DNA of 43,424 bases from Longimycelium tulufanense (GTDB lineage: Bacteria > Actinomycetota > Actinomycetes > Mycobacteriales > Pseudonocardiaceae): assembly GCF_014645795.1 (NCBI RefSeq), contig NZ_BMMK01000042.1, positions 1 through 43,424 of the forward strand, read 5' to 3'. The notes below the pieces were generated by a model. That model ran no database searches and was not told the origin of the DNA. It was given only the letters and a program-made list of their open reading frames with translations. Numbering within the stretch: the stretch's first letter is position 1; each line of letters opens with the position of its first letter. The translations under genes were made by a program, and so were the position numbers. Of the stretch, positions 17,561 to 25,857 are shown one piece after another.

Positions 17561-18355
17561 ATGGCGGACCAGCGGGACGCCCAGGCGGGACATCTCGAGG
17601 ACCTCGGCCGAGTGTTGGTGGTGATCCCCACCTACAACGAGCGGGACAACCTCGGCCCGATCGTCGGGCGGCTGCACGCGGCGGTACCGGCCGCGCACGT
17701 GCTCGTGGTGGACGACGGCAGCCCGGACGGCACCGGTGAGCTGGCTGACGAGATGGCCGCGGCCGACGAGCGGGTACACGTCCTGCACCGGACCGCCAAG
17801 GAAGGCTTGGGCGCGGCCTACATCGCCGGGTTCCGCTGGGCGATGGAGCGTGACTACGACGTCGTGGTCGAGATGGACGCCGACGGCTCGCACCCGCCGG
17901 AGGAGTTGCCGCGCATGCTGGACGCGCTGGGCCGCGACGGTGGCGGCGCGGACCTGGTGATCGGCTCGCGCTACGTGCCCGGGGGGCGCGTGGTGAACTG
18001 GCCCTGGCACCGACAGTTCCTCTCCCGCGGCGCGAACCTGTACGCGGGGCTTGCGCTGGGGGCCAAGGTCAGGGACATGACGGCCGGTTACCGCGCCTAC
18101 CGGCGGGAGGTGCTGGAGAAGATCCAGCTGGGCACGGTGGCCTCGCAGGGCTACTGCTTCCAGATCGACCTGGCCTGGCGCACGATCGAGGCCGGGTTCG
18201 CGGTGGTGGAGGTGCCGATCACCTTCACCGACCGGGAGGTCGGCCAGTCGAAGATGAGTGCCAACATCGTGCGTGAGGCGTTGCTGCGGGTGACAAAGTG
18301 GGGGCTGCGCCGTCGGGGCCAGCAGCTGACGTCGTTGGTGACCGGCAAGCGCTGA
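17561..18355 (+). CDS. ppm1: Polyprenol monophosphomannose synthase (Ppm1/DPM1-type GT2)
   Basis: A 264-residue GT2 glycosyltransferase that moves mannose from GDP-mannose to polyprenyl phosphate, supplying mannose for lipoprotein glycosylation and lipoglycans on the outer side of the membrane. It shows [32 protein letters not shown], the metal-binding [12 protein letters not shown] and the DPM motif [32 protein letters not shown] and [14 protein letters not shown] are also typical. There are no membrane helices, as for single-domain actinobacterial DPM synthases. The ATG has GAGGAG 10 bases upstream. It probably forms an operon with lnt. A strong hairpin follows the stop codon. Confidence 0.92.
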   Translation: MADQRDAQAGHLEDLGRVLVVIPTYNERDNLGPIVGRLHAAVPAAHVLVVDDGSPDGTGELADEMAAADERVHVLHRTAKEGLGAAYIAGFRWAMERDYDVVVEMDADGSHPPEELPRMLDALGRDGGGADLVIGSRYVPGGRVVNWPWHRQFLSRGANLYAGLALGAKVRDMTAGYRAYRREVLEKIQLGTVASQGYCFQIDLAWRTIEAGFAVVEVPITFTDREVGQSKMSANIVREALLRVTKWGLRRRGQQLTSLVTGKR

Positions 18356-18370
18356 CCGGCCGGTACGCAG

Positions 18371-18409
18371 CAGGAGGGCCTCCCGGGAACGTCCCGGGAG
18401 GCCCTCCTG
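18371..18409. terminator. Perfect 18-bp hairpin between ppm1 and rbpA
   Basis: CAGGAGGGCCTCCCGGGA and its exact complement TCCCGGGAGGCCCTCCTG flank an ACG loop. It lies between two converging genes and is likely a bidirectional terminator. No T run follows. Confidence 0.85.
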
Positions 18410-18460
18410 CGCTCGCTGTGGCTCGAGGTCGCCTCGACGGCGGCGCGAGACGCCTGGCGG

Positions 18461-18805
18461 TCAGGCGGAGCGGGAGCGGCGGCCGCGCAGCTCCTCCAGC
18501 CGCTCGTTGAGCAGCTCCTCCAGCTCCGGGATGGAGCGGCGCTCCAGCAGCATGTCCCAGTGGGTGCGCGGCGGCTTGGCCTTCTTGGCCTCCGGCTCGG
18601 CGCCGTCGGTCATCTTCGACTCGGTGCCGTGCAGGCGACACTCCCAGGTGGCGGGCAGCTCGGCGTCGTCGGAGAAGGGCACCTCGAAGTCGTGGCCCTT
18701 CGGACAGGCGTAACGCACCGACCGGCGCGGTGCGAGGTCGTGATCGCGGTCGGTCTCGTAGCTCACGGCTCCGAGCCGGCTGCCACGCAGTACGCGGTCG
18801 GCCAT
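18461..18805 (-). CDS. rbpA: RNA polymerase-binding protein RbpA
   Basis: A 114-residue actinobacterial transcription factor that binds the beta-prime subunit and the sigma-2 domain and stabilises the open complex. The family layout is present: N-terminal tail GSRLGAVSYETDRDHDLAPR, a zinc core with Cys34, His38, Cys56 and His59 (CPKGH, CRLH), the basic linker KKAKPPRTHWDMLLERRS, and the sigma-interaction helix IPELEELLNERLEELR. The ATG has AAAGGA 9 bases upstream. A SigR-type promoter lies about 60 bases further up, matching the known thiol-stress control of rbpA in Streptomyces. It shares a bidirectional hairpin with ppm1. Confidence 0.97.
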   Translation of the reverse strand: MADRVLRGSRLGAVSYETDRDHDLAPRRSVRYACPKGHDFEVPFSDDAELPATWECRLHGTESKMTDGAEPEAKKAKPPRTHWDMLLERRSIPELEELLNERLEELRGRRSRSA

Positions 18806-18864
18806 GTCGGTGTCCTTTCGCTCGGTTCGGGGGGATGGGGCCCCGGGTTGTGCTTACCCAGTGC

Positions 18865-18890
18865 AACGGCGGGAGCGTTCCCGTCGTTCC
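18865..18890 (-). promoter_or_regulatory. SigR-like promoter of rbpA
   Basis: On the minus strand GGAAC (18890-18886) and GTT (18867-18865) are separated by exactly 18 bases, fitting the SigR consensus GGAA(T/C)-N18-19-GTT. It would start a transcript with a leader of about 50 bases before the rbpA ATG. Confidence 0.65.
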
Positions 18891-19045
18891 CGGATCGGGC
18901 TAGTTCGTTGCCCTCGGTGACGAGATTCACTCGTCAACGAAGGCTTCCTCCATAGGGATGCCATCGGAGCCGCGAGGTGACGCGTTATCCGACTGGCGGT
19001 GAACAAGACCACCCTAACGGGTTATGGACCTGGCGATGTGTGGGG

Positions 19046-19825
19046 CTATGCCAGGATCATTTGTCCCTCTTGGGCGATATTGGGACCAAGATCACCCCGC
19101 CTGAAGTGGCGACGGCACAGTACCTGGTAACGGACGGTAGTTGCCGGGGTGGGGGCGAGCGTGACACCCTCCGTGATCGCCGCCGCCGCACCGGTCGATG
19201 CCGACGCCTCGACCGCAGCAACGGCGGTGTCCGCCACCAGTACCTGGTCACCCGCACGGAGCACCCGGCCGTGGGCCACCCGGGCGTTGAACCGCCCCGG
19301 CGCGCCGCACCAGCACAGCACCTCCACCTGCACCGCCTGCAGCTCGTCGGCCAGCTCGAACAGCCGGCGCGACCCGGCGAACAGCTCGCTGCGGAAGTCG
19401 GTGGCGATCCCGAAGCAGTAGACGTCGACCTGCGAGTCGTCGGCCAGCTCCGCCAGCTGTTCCACCTGCTGGCGGGACAGAAACTGCGCCTCGTCGACGA
19501 TGAGGTAGTCCACCCGGTGCCCGGCCGCCCACCGGCGCCGCACCACCAGGCCCAGATCGTCGTCCTCGTCCACCTCCAGCGCGCCCCGGGTGATGCCGAT
19601 CCGGCTGGAGATCCGCGGCGTCCCGGACCGGTCGTGGCGCACCAACAACAGGCCGTGCCGCCCCTGCCGGGCGTGGTTGTGGTCGATCTGCAGGGCCAGG
19701 GTGGATTTTCCGCAGTCCATGGGGCCGTAGAAGAACCGCAACCGGCCGGTCACGGGGGCGCCACGCCGCGCTCCGGCCGCGGGGACGGCCGACAACGCGT
19801 CAGTCGGATCGGGCGGGGTGCTCAC
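19046..19825 (-). CDS. tdk: Thymidine kinase (TK1 family)
   Basis: A 259-residue salvage enzyme that phosphorylates thymidine to dTMP with ATP. The Walker A is GPMDCGKST (34-42). It also has the TK1 motif YLIVDEAQFLSRQQVEQLAE, the substrate segment CFGIATDFRSELFAGS and a zinc-binding knuckle of CWCG and a later CRRHF, so all four zinc ligands are available. There is about 25 residues of low-complexity N-terminal lead, and the C-terminus is about 40 residues longer than in typical TK1 proteins (AAVEASASTGAAAAITEGVT lies between the zinc pairs). The start is GTG with AGGGTGG 7 bases upstream. The gene stands alone. Confidence 0.93.
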   Translation of the reverse strand: MSTPPDPTDALSAVPAAGARRGAPVTGRLRFFYGPMDCGKSTLALQIDHNHARQGRHGLLLVRHDRSGTPRISSRIGITRGALEVDEDDDLGLVVRRRWAAGHRVDYLIVDEAQFLSRQQVEQLAELADDSQVDVYCFGIATDFRSELFAGSRRLFELADELQAVQVEVLCWCGAPGRFNARVAHGRVLRAGDQVLVADTAVAAVEASASTGAAAAITEGVTLAPTPATTVRYQVLCRRHFRRGDLGPNIAQEGQMILA

Positions 19826-20631
19826 GAGTGCGCCACCCTAACGGCCGCCCTGGGCCAACCAGGTGAAGGCAGCAGCGCCGGCGTGCCGCACCGGCGTGCT
19901 CACGCCACGACCGGGGCGGCCCTCCGCCCGCGCGGCCCGGCATCACACGACGTCGAGGTGATCGGCCAGCGGCCGGCCGCACTCGGGTTGGTCGGGGACA
20001 GGACGGTGGCGGATGACGTGTCCATGCCTCTCGGTGGCGTATCCGGGACAACTGGGGCAGCCGGGGGACCGACGGCCGGAAGAGCAGAACCTGCGGGACG
20101 GTCGCCGGGGTGTCGAGCCGGAGGCGTTCCCGCGAAAGACGTTCCCGCAGCTCCACCGTGCTGGCCGAATCGTGTCCCCTCGTTCGTGTTTCGGTGACCG
20201 GGGTGGAGGTGCGTCGACAAAAAGCTGGTCCTCGTTCGCCCATAATGGCGGACGAAACGTCACCTCGACCGCAGTAGTCGAGATGTCCGCCGCTTGCAAT
20301 CGTCGGCAGATCCATCGCCCGGCGAGGAGCCCGTTGGAGAACTGTGAACGGAACCTGGTGGACGGTCGTGGTGACCTCGTGCCCGGCGGGACGCAGTTCG
20401 CGTGACGGCGGACTGGTAAACACGGGCGAGCGCATTTGGGGGACAGCGCGACGTGGGGTGGCGAGGACGTCCTTCCCCGTGCGGCCGACAAATGGGCGGT
20501 CCGGGCGAGTACGCGAGTCTTGGCTGGTCCGAACGGGTTGTGTGGGCAACCGCGTGTATTGACACCCAAACTGGGGTGGTGCTCCAATGGTCCGTGGTGT
20601 GGTTGTCACCACTACTGGGGAGATGAATTTT
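19826..20631. other. 806-bp gap upstream of the Cys-tailed protein gene
   Basis: No convincing gene is present; open frames here are Arg/Pro/Ser rich and lack RBSs. A TTGACA box at 20559-20564 lies 68 bases upstream of the start at 20632, but the bases 17-18 positions further down (CTCCAAT) match a -10 poorly. GTGGT-TGTC-ACCAC at 20598-20611 is a small dyad close to the start. The gap size suggests a long regulatory or leader region for the next locus. Confidence 0.4.
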
Positions 20632-21138
20632 ATGTCTCAGTCCGAGGTTCACGCGCCTTTCGGCGTCGACGAGAAATTCCTTGTCGAAACCAGCAAGGCC
20701 GGGGCCGGTTGTGTGGTCTCGTCGTTCGACCCCTACATGTACGACTTCTACGGGGATGCGGAGGCGATTCTGAAGAACTTGGACGCCTCGGGTCTCTTGC
20801 TCGACGAGCGGCGCATGTTCATGCTGACCGTCCAGAGCGAGACCGGCGCCGAGGTCAAGCTCTTCGAGAAGGTCGAGGACACGACCTGGAATGTCAGGAC
20901 GTGGCGTGGGGAGAACGCGGACGAGATCCACGCCAACATCCGGGAGATGTTGTTCCGCAACAAGGGTGTGTTCTGCACCGGGGAACAGGCCAAGGGCATC
21001 TTCCACAAGATGGAGCTGGAGTTCAGCGAGGACACGAACGCGCCGGCCCCCTACTCCCCGCGTGCCGCGTTCGGGCACCCCATCCGCGCCTACACGAAGG
21101 AGGGTTACGGCCGGGCATCGGTGACGTGCTTCTGCTGA
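20632..21138 (+). CDS. Unrecognised 168-residue protein ending in TCFC; candidate precursor or carrier
   Basis: I do not recognise a family. The protein is soluble, rather acidic and aromatic-rich in its middle (FDPYMYDFYGDAEAIL, LLLDERRMFMLTVQSE, KLFEKVEDTTWNVRTW), with an amphipathic helix-like stretch NADEIHANIREMLFRNKGVF. It then changes into a Pro/Ala/Gly-rich tail: NAPAPYSPRAAFGHP and EGYGRASVTCFC. Cys27, Cys115, Cys166 and Cys168 are its only cysteines. This folded body plus short Gly/Ser/Thr/Cys end is what a peptide precursor with a large leader, or a thiol carrier, would look like. ATG 20632 has GGGGAG 9 bases upstream; an in-frame ATG at 20623 touches that RBS and is unlikely. A hairpin and two ABC exporter genes follow. 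Confidence 0.75.
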   Translation: MSQSEVHAPFGVDEKFLVETSKAGAGCVVSSFDPYMYDFYGDAEAILKNLDASGLLLDERRMFMLTVQSETGAEVKLFEKVEDTTWNVRTWRGENADEIHANIREMLFRNKGVFCTGEQAKGIFHKMELEFSEDTNAPAPYSPRAAFGHPIRAYTKEGYGRASVTCFC

Positions 21139-21161
21139 TCGGCCCGACGACACCGGATCGT

Positions 21162-21197
21162 GGACTGGCCCGAGGCTCCGGCCGTACGGGCCAGTCC
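21162..21197 (+). terminator. Hairpin between the Cys-tailed protein gene and the ABC genes
   Basis: GGACTGGCCC and GGGCCAGTCC form a perfect 10-bp stem around a 16-base loop, 23 bases after the stop codon. With no T run it may be a partial terminator or mRNA-stabilising structure, which would make the small protein more abundant than the transporters. Confidence 0.55.
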
Positions 21198-21259
21198 CGT
21201 TGTGCCGTGGTGTTGTCGAGACCGTCCGGGCAGAGCGTCATGAGACCGAGGGATGGCGG

Positions 21260-23005
21260 GTGAGGCTGCACAGCACGCTCCTCCAACTGGCGGCCGGCCG
21301 GTTGAAGGGACCCATCGGCGTGGTGGCCGGGCTCGGTCTGGGGGTGTTCGGCTGCTGGGTCGCCCAGAGCCTGCTCGTGGCGCACCTGATCGTCGCGGCG
21401 TTGCGTGGGGCGTCCTGGACGGATCTGGGCTGGCCGGTCCTTGCCCTGGTGAGTGTTGTGCTACTGCGCAGCGGGTTGCTGTGGACCCGGGAAGCCGCCG
21501 CGCAATGGGCCGGTGTCGCGATCAAGAGCCGGCTGCGCGAGCAACTGTTCCGCACGCTGCTCGAGCTCGGTCCGGCGCGGTTGACCCAGCACCGGACCGG
21601 GGCCGTCAAGAGTATCCTCGTTGATGGAGTGGAGGGACTGCAGGGGTACTTCGCGCACTACCTTCCGCAGGCGGTCACGGCGACGCTCGGCTCGCTCGGG
21701 CTGCTCGCCTACCTGGCCACCGTGGACCCTGTGGTCGCTGCCGTACTGGCGATCTTCGTAGTGCTGGTCCCGGTTGCCCCGCTGTGGTGGCGGCGCGCGT
21801 TCGACCGCAGGGGCCAGCAGCACTGGTCGACCTACGAGGAGGTCGAGGCCGACTACGTCGACGCGATGCAGGGTATGACCACGCTCAAGCTGCTGTCGGC
21901 CACTGGACAGCTGCGACAGCAGTTCCGGCGCCGCACCCACCGCCTCTATGTCATGACCATGCGTCAGCTCGCCACGTCGCTGATCGGCAGCAACCTCACC
22001 ACGCTGTTGGTCGGTGTGGGCAGTGCGACCGCGGTTGCGGTGGGGGTGCTCCGCGCGGGTGGTGGCCACCTCGGTGTGGCCGAGTTGCTGATCGTGTTGC
22101 TGCTGGCCGCCGAGTGCTTCCGGCCCTTCACCGAACTCGCTGGCTACTGGCACATGAGCTATGTGGGATTCTCCGCCGCCGACAGCATCAAGCAGTTGCT
22201 CGGCACCTCGCCGCCGGCGAGAACCGGGAATCGGGTGCCGACACATCCGAGCTCGGCGGCGGAGGTCACCAGCCACGAGATCACGTTCTCCGGGGTCCGC
22301 TTCACCTACCCCGAGCGCGACCGCCCGGCCCTGAACAACTTCGACCTGCAGGTTCGTCCGGGCGAGATGATCGCCTTGGTGGGACCCTCCGGCGCGGGCA
22401 AGACCACGGTCTTCAACCTGCTGCTGCGGTTCGTCGAACCGCAGGACGGCACGGTGACGCTGCGGGGCAGGAACCTGACGGACATTCCGGTCGAACAACT
22501 CCGCAACCTCGTCGCTCTGGTACCGCAGGACCCGTACCTGTTCCACGGCACCATCGAGGACAACGTTGCGTTGGGGCGAGCTGATGCCGACCCCGAGGTG
22601 ATCCACCGTGCGGTCGCGCTCGCCGGGGCGGACAGGTTCATCAGGGCCCTGCCCGACGGCTACCGCACCCACCTCGCCGAGCGCGGGCTGACCCTGTCCG
22701 GTGGACAACGGCAACGCCTGGCCATCGCCCGGGCGCTGGTGCGCGACAGCCCGATCCTGTTGCTGGACGAGCCCACCTCGAACGTCGAGGGACAGGCCGA
22801 TGCCGTGATCCAGGCGGCCCTGGCCTCGCTGAAGGGACGGAAGACGATCCTGGTCATCGCCCACCGGCTCTCCACCGTTCAGACAGCGGACCGGATCGTT
22901 GTGGTGCACCACGGCCGGGTCACCGAATCGGGCCACCACGACGACCTGGTGCAACGACGGGGCGACTACTACCGGATGCTCCGGCTCCAGGAGGGAGCCG
23001 CATGA
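21260..23005 (+). CDS. ABC exporter half-transporter, CydD-like
   Basis: A 581-residue fused membrane and ATPase protein (type IV exporter fold). Six helices lie in residues 15-310, followed by an ATPase domain with Walker A GPSGAGKTT, Q-loop LVPQDPYLF, signature LSGGQRQRLAIARAL, Walker B ILLLDEPTSNVE and H-loop VIAHRLST. The D-loop reads SNVE instead of the usual S-x-L-D. The overall pattern of the membrane part is closest to CydD-type proteins, which export thiols, but that is a resemblance only. GTG 21260 has GAGGGA 7 bases upstream. The stop overlaps the next ABC gene (ATGA), so the two halves are made together as a heterodimer. No cydAB genes are nearby. Confidence 0.88.
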   Translation: MRLHSTLLQLAAGRLKGPIGVVAGLGLGVFGCWVAQSLLVAHLIVAALRGASWTDLGWPVLALVSVVLLRSGLLWTREAAAQWAGVAIKSRLREQLFRTLLELGPARLTQHRTGAVKSILVDGVEGLQGYFAHYLPQAVTATLGSLGLLAYLATVDPVVAAVLAIFVVLVPVAPLWWRRAFDRRGQQHWSTYEEVEADYVDAMQGMTTLKLLSATGQLRQQFRRRTHRLYVMTMRQLATSLIGSNLTTLLVGVGSATAVAVGVLRAGGGHLGVAELLIVLLLAAECFRPFTELAGYWHMSYVGFSAADSIKQLLGTSPPARTGNRVPTHPSSAAEVTSHEITFSGVRFTYPERDRPALNNFDLQVRPGEMIALVGPSGAGKTTVFNLLLRFVEPQDGTVTLRGRNLTDIPVEQLRNLVALVPQDPYLFHGTIEDNVALGRADADPEVIHRAVALAGADRFIRALPDGYRTHLAERGLTLSGGQRQRLAIARALVRDSPILLLDEPTSNVEGQADAVIQAALASLKGRKTILVIAHRLSTVQTADRIVVVHHGRVTESGHHDDLVQRRGDYYRMLRLQEGAA

Positions 23006-24819
23006 CCGCGGAGGTCTCCGACCAGCACGCAGCCTCGCGCCGGGCGAGCACGGGCCCGCAACAGGCCGATGACTCCTCGTGGCACCCGTTGCTGCGGTTG
23101 CTCACGGTGCTGGCCGAGCAACGCCCGATGCTGCTGGCGACCGTGGTCACCGCGGTCCTGGCCCAGCTGTGCACGATCGGCGCGACGGGGATTGCCGCAT
23201 GGCTGGTCGGCCGAACCATCCTCGCCGGGGCCGCCGGTGGCGGCGAGACCGGTGGGCTGGCGCTGCTCGGCGGCACGGCCCTGACCGCCGGCATCCTGCA
23301 CTGGCTGCACTCCTGGGTCTCCCATCTCTACGCGTTCCGCCTGATCGCCGCGTTGCGGATGAAGATCTTCGACGGCTTGGAACGGCTGGCCCCCGGCAGG
23401 TTGGTCCAGCGCCGGACCGGGGACGTCGTGGCCACCGCCGTCAGTGACATCGAGCGGCTGGAGTGGATCTACGCCCACCAGCTGCCGAGTGTGGTGGTGG
23501 CCCTGGTGGTCCCGGTAGCCGCCCTCGTGGGCCTGTCCTTCGTGGCACCGCTGATCGGTCTGGTCGTGGTGCTGGCCGCCGTGGTCCTGGGCACCGTGCC
23601 GGCCTGGCTCGCCGCGCGGGCACACGCGCAGGGCAAGGCGTTGCGTGCCGAGCTGGGACGCCTGCACGCCGATGTGGTGGATGGCGTCCAGGGGCTGCGC
23701 GAGCTGGTGGCCTTCGGTGCGGGCCGGCGTTACCTGCGAGGCATCGCCGAGGTGGCCCGCTCGTTGCGGGGTCTGCACCTGGCCTACGGCCGCCGCGCCG
23801 GCCTGGAGAACGGGACGGCCGACCTCATCGTGGCCTCCACCGTGGTCGTCGCGCTCGGCCTGGGCGTGGCCGCGGTGACCAGCGGGACGTTGCCCCGGGC
23901 CTGGCTTCCGGTCGTCGTGGTGCTCGCCGGGGCCGTACTGACACCGGTGATGCAGGTGGTGAGCACGTCCTCGGCCGTCGGTGAGCTGCGTGGCTGCGCT
24001 GCGCGGATCACCGCGGTCACCGACGCCCCCGCCCCCGTGGTCGAGCGGACCGACGCGCGTCGCCCACCGCAGGACCTGGAGCCTCGGGTGCGGTTCGAGG
24101 ACGTCCGCTTCGCTTACGAGGCAGGCGGTCCGCCGGTGTTGCGTGGCGTGTGCTTCGAGATCGCCCCCGGCGAGGTCGTCGCCCTGGTCGGTGCCTCGGG
24201 CGCGGGCAAGAGCACCTGCCTGAACCTGCTGGCCCGGTTCTGGGACGTCGACGGGGGACGGATCACCCTCGGCGGCCACGACATCCGCGACTTCACCCTG
24301 GAAGGACTGCGGGGACTGCTGGCCGTCGTCCCGCAGGAGGTGTACCTGTTCCGGACCACGCTGCGGGAGAACCTACGCCTGGCCCGGCCGGCGGCGACCG
24401 ACGAGCAGGTGCGGCACGCGGCGATGCTGGCCGGCGTGACCGAGTTCGCCGTCCAGCTGCCCGATGGCCTGGACACACCGGTGGCCGAGCGCGGGTTGAG
24501 CCTGTCCGGTGGGCAGCGTCAACGCCTGGCCATCGCCCGGGCGCTGTTGCGCGCCGCGCCCGTTCTCGTCCTCGACGAAGCTGTGTCCAATGTGGACATT
24601 GAAAACGAGTTGTTGGTGCACCGAACACTGGCCGAACTCAGACACGGCCGGGCCACCCTGGTCATAGCACATCGGCTGTCCACCATCCGAGCCGCCGACC
24701 GGATCGTCGTTCTCGACGAGGGCCGGATTGTCGAGTCGGGCAGCCATGACGAGCTGACCGCGCGCCGGGGCCGTTACGCCGAGTTGATGGCCGCAGGGCA
24801 GATCGAGCGCCCCCGATGA
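23002..24819 (+). CDS. ABC exporter half-transporter, CydC-like
   Basis: A 605-residue partner of the preceding exporter. About 30 hydrophilic residues come first. The membrane domain then begins TVVTAVLAQLCTIGATGIAA-like, similar to the CydC entry helix. The ATPase has Walker A GASGAGKST, Q-loop VVPQEVYLF, signature LSGGQRQRLAIARAL, Walker B VLVLDEAVSNVD with the catalytic Glu, and H-loop VIAHRLST. Both halves of the pair thus look able to bind and hydrolyse ATP. The ATG is embedded in the stop of the previous gene. The substrate is unknown; it could be the Cys-tailed protein, a peptide from it, or a small thiol. Confidence 0.88.
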   Translation: MTAEVSDQHAASRRASTGPQQADDSSWHPLLRLLTVLAEQRPMLLATVVTAVLAQLCTIGATGIAAWLVGRTILAGAAGGGETGGLALLGGTALTAGILHWLHSWVSHLYAFRLIAALRMKIFDGLERLAPGRLVQRRTGDVVATAVSDIERLEWIYAHQLPSVVVALVVPVAALVGLSFVAPLIGLVVVLAAVVLGTVPAWLAARAHAQGKALRAELGRLHADVVDGVQGLRELVAFGAGRRYLRGIAEVARSLRGLHLAYGRRAGLENGTADLIVASTVVVALGLGVAAVTSGTLPRAWLPVVVVLAGAVLTPVMQVVSTSSAVGELRGCAARITAVTDAPAPVVERTDARRPPQDLEPRVRFEDVRFAYEAGGPPVLRGVCFEIAPGEVVALVGASGAGKSTCLNLLARFWDVDGGRITLGGHDIRDFTLEGLRGLLAVVPQEVYLFRTTLRENLRLARPAATDEQVRHAAMLAGVTEFAVQLPDGLDTPVAERGLSLSGGQRQRLAIARALLRAAPVLVLDEAVSNVDIENELLVHRTLAELRHGRATLVIAHRLSTIRAADRIVVLDEGRIVESGSHDELTARRGRYAELMAAGQIERPR

Positions 24820-24920
24820 TGGGGCGGGTGGTGTCGTCGAGCGGCAGGGCCACCGTGCTGTCGTTCCGTGCCCCACAACAGGTCTGCGCTTCGTGGCGCC
24901 TATCGGAGGCGGTCCTGCTC

Positions 24921-24949
24921 GGCCGAACGCGGCAATTCAGGCCGAACGC
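24921..24949 (+). repeat. 10-bp direct repeat before the CobQ-like gene
   Basis: GGCCGAACGC occurs at 24921-24930 and again at 24940-24949, 19 bases apart centre to centre, close to two helical turns. A TTGACA box follows at 24985-24990. This spacing is what a dimeric activator binding one face of the DNA would need. A matching -10 is not visible. Confidence 0.4.
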
Positions 24950-25017
24950 CCCCTGTGGTGCGCGCATGGGGCTATGCAGGGTGCTTGACACTACCGGCCC
25001 GGGCGACTGGAGGTTCG

Positions 25018-25857
25018 TTGGCAGCCAACCGCAGCATCGTGGTGCTCGGCACCTCCTCCGGCGTCGGCAAGACACTGATCACCCTCGCGCTGTGCCGCTG
25101 GCTCCGGTGGCAGGGCGTGCGCGTGGCGCCGTTCAAGGCAATGTCGATGCAACCCGGACACGCCGTCTACCAGACGACGTCGGCCACCGCGTGCGTGCAC
25201 TACCACCAGGCATATCAGGCTGTTGCCGCCGGCGTGCGACCCCACCACGACATGAACCCGATCGCCGTGTGGGGCCACAATGGCGTGCTCATTGCCGCAG
25301 TGCGGGGCAGGAAGCACGACACCATCCTCTCGATGCCCGCACAGCGTCGCACGGCGACGGCACGGGAGGCGATCAAAGCTGGGTACGACCACCTTGCACG
25401 CCACCACGAGTTCGTGGTGGCAGAAGGGTGCGGAAGCCCGGTCGAGCTCAACATCAAGCATCGCGACGTCACCAACCTCTGGCTGGCCCAGGCCATCGAC
25501 GCTCCCTGCGTCCTGGTGAGCAGCGCCGCCCAGACCGGGGTTTTCGCGTCGCTGCTGGGCACACTCGCCCTGATGACCGAACCTGAACGGCGACGCGTTA
25601 TGGGGTTCATCGTCAACCGCTATGCGGGCGATCCCCGCGACTTCGCCTCCGGTATCGAGATTCTCCAGCAACGGGCGCGGCTGCCCTGTCTCGGTATCGT
25701 CCCGCACTGTCGGGACCTCGACCTGCTCGCTGACACACCCAGCGATCCGGACCAGGTCCGTACCCGGGTGCACTCCCGTCGGCTCGACACCGAGATCGAG
25801 GCGTGGGCACACCATGTGATCACACACCTGTCGTTGGACCGCTTGGGAGTTCGATGA
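25018..25857 (+). CDS. CobQ-like P-loop amidoligase domain without glutaminase domain
   Basis: A 279-residue protein matching the N-terminal AAA part of cobyric acid synthase and related BioD/CbiA ligases. P-loop GTSSGVGKT is at 11-19. It also has RVAPFKAMSMQPGHAV, the AVAAGVRPHHDMNPI segment as in CobQ (A-G-V-x-P-x-x-D-M-N-P), VVAEGCGSPVELNIKHRD (E-G-A-G-S-P-A-E-I-N in CobQ), GVFASLLGTLAL and MGFIVNRYAGD. The whole C-terminal GATase domain, with its Cys-His-Glu triad, is absent. The CobQ substrate motif QNMSNNS is replaced by MSMQPGH, so the substrate probably differs. The start is taken as TTG 25018, with GGAGG 4 bases upstream; GTG 24955 is possible but lacks an RBS. The stop overlaps the MFS start (ATGA). 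Confidence 0.82.
   Translation: MAANRSIVVLGTSSGVGKTLITLALCRWLRWQGVRVAPFKAMSMQPGHAVYQTTSATACVHYHQAYQAVAAGVRPHHDMNPIAVWGHNGVLIAAVRGRKHDTILSMPAQRRTATAREAIKAGYDHLARHHEFVVAEGCGSPVELNIKHRDVTNLWLAQAIDAPCVLVSSAAQTGVFASLLGTLALMTEPERRRVMGFIVNRYAGDPRDFASGIEILQQRARLPCLGIVPHCRDLDLLADTPSDPDQVRTRVHSRRLDTEIEAWAHHVITHLSLDRLGVR

Noticed and set aside
20559-20588. TTGACA promoter for the Cys-tailed protein gene
   Set aside because: The -35 is perfect but the bases 17-18 positions later (CTCCAAT) do not resemble a -10, so it is kept only as a note in the gap entry.
21260-24819. True CydDC of cytochrome bd assembly
   Set aside because: No cydA or cydB is next to the pair, and the neighbouring genes point to a secretion locus. 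Only the resemblance is reported.
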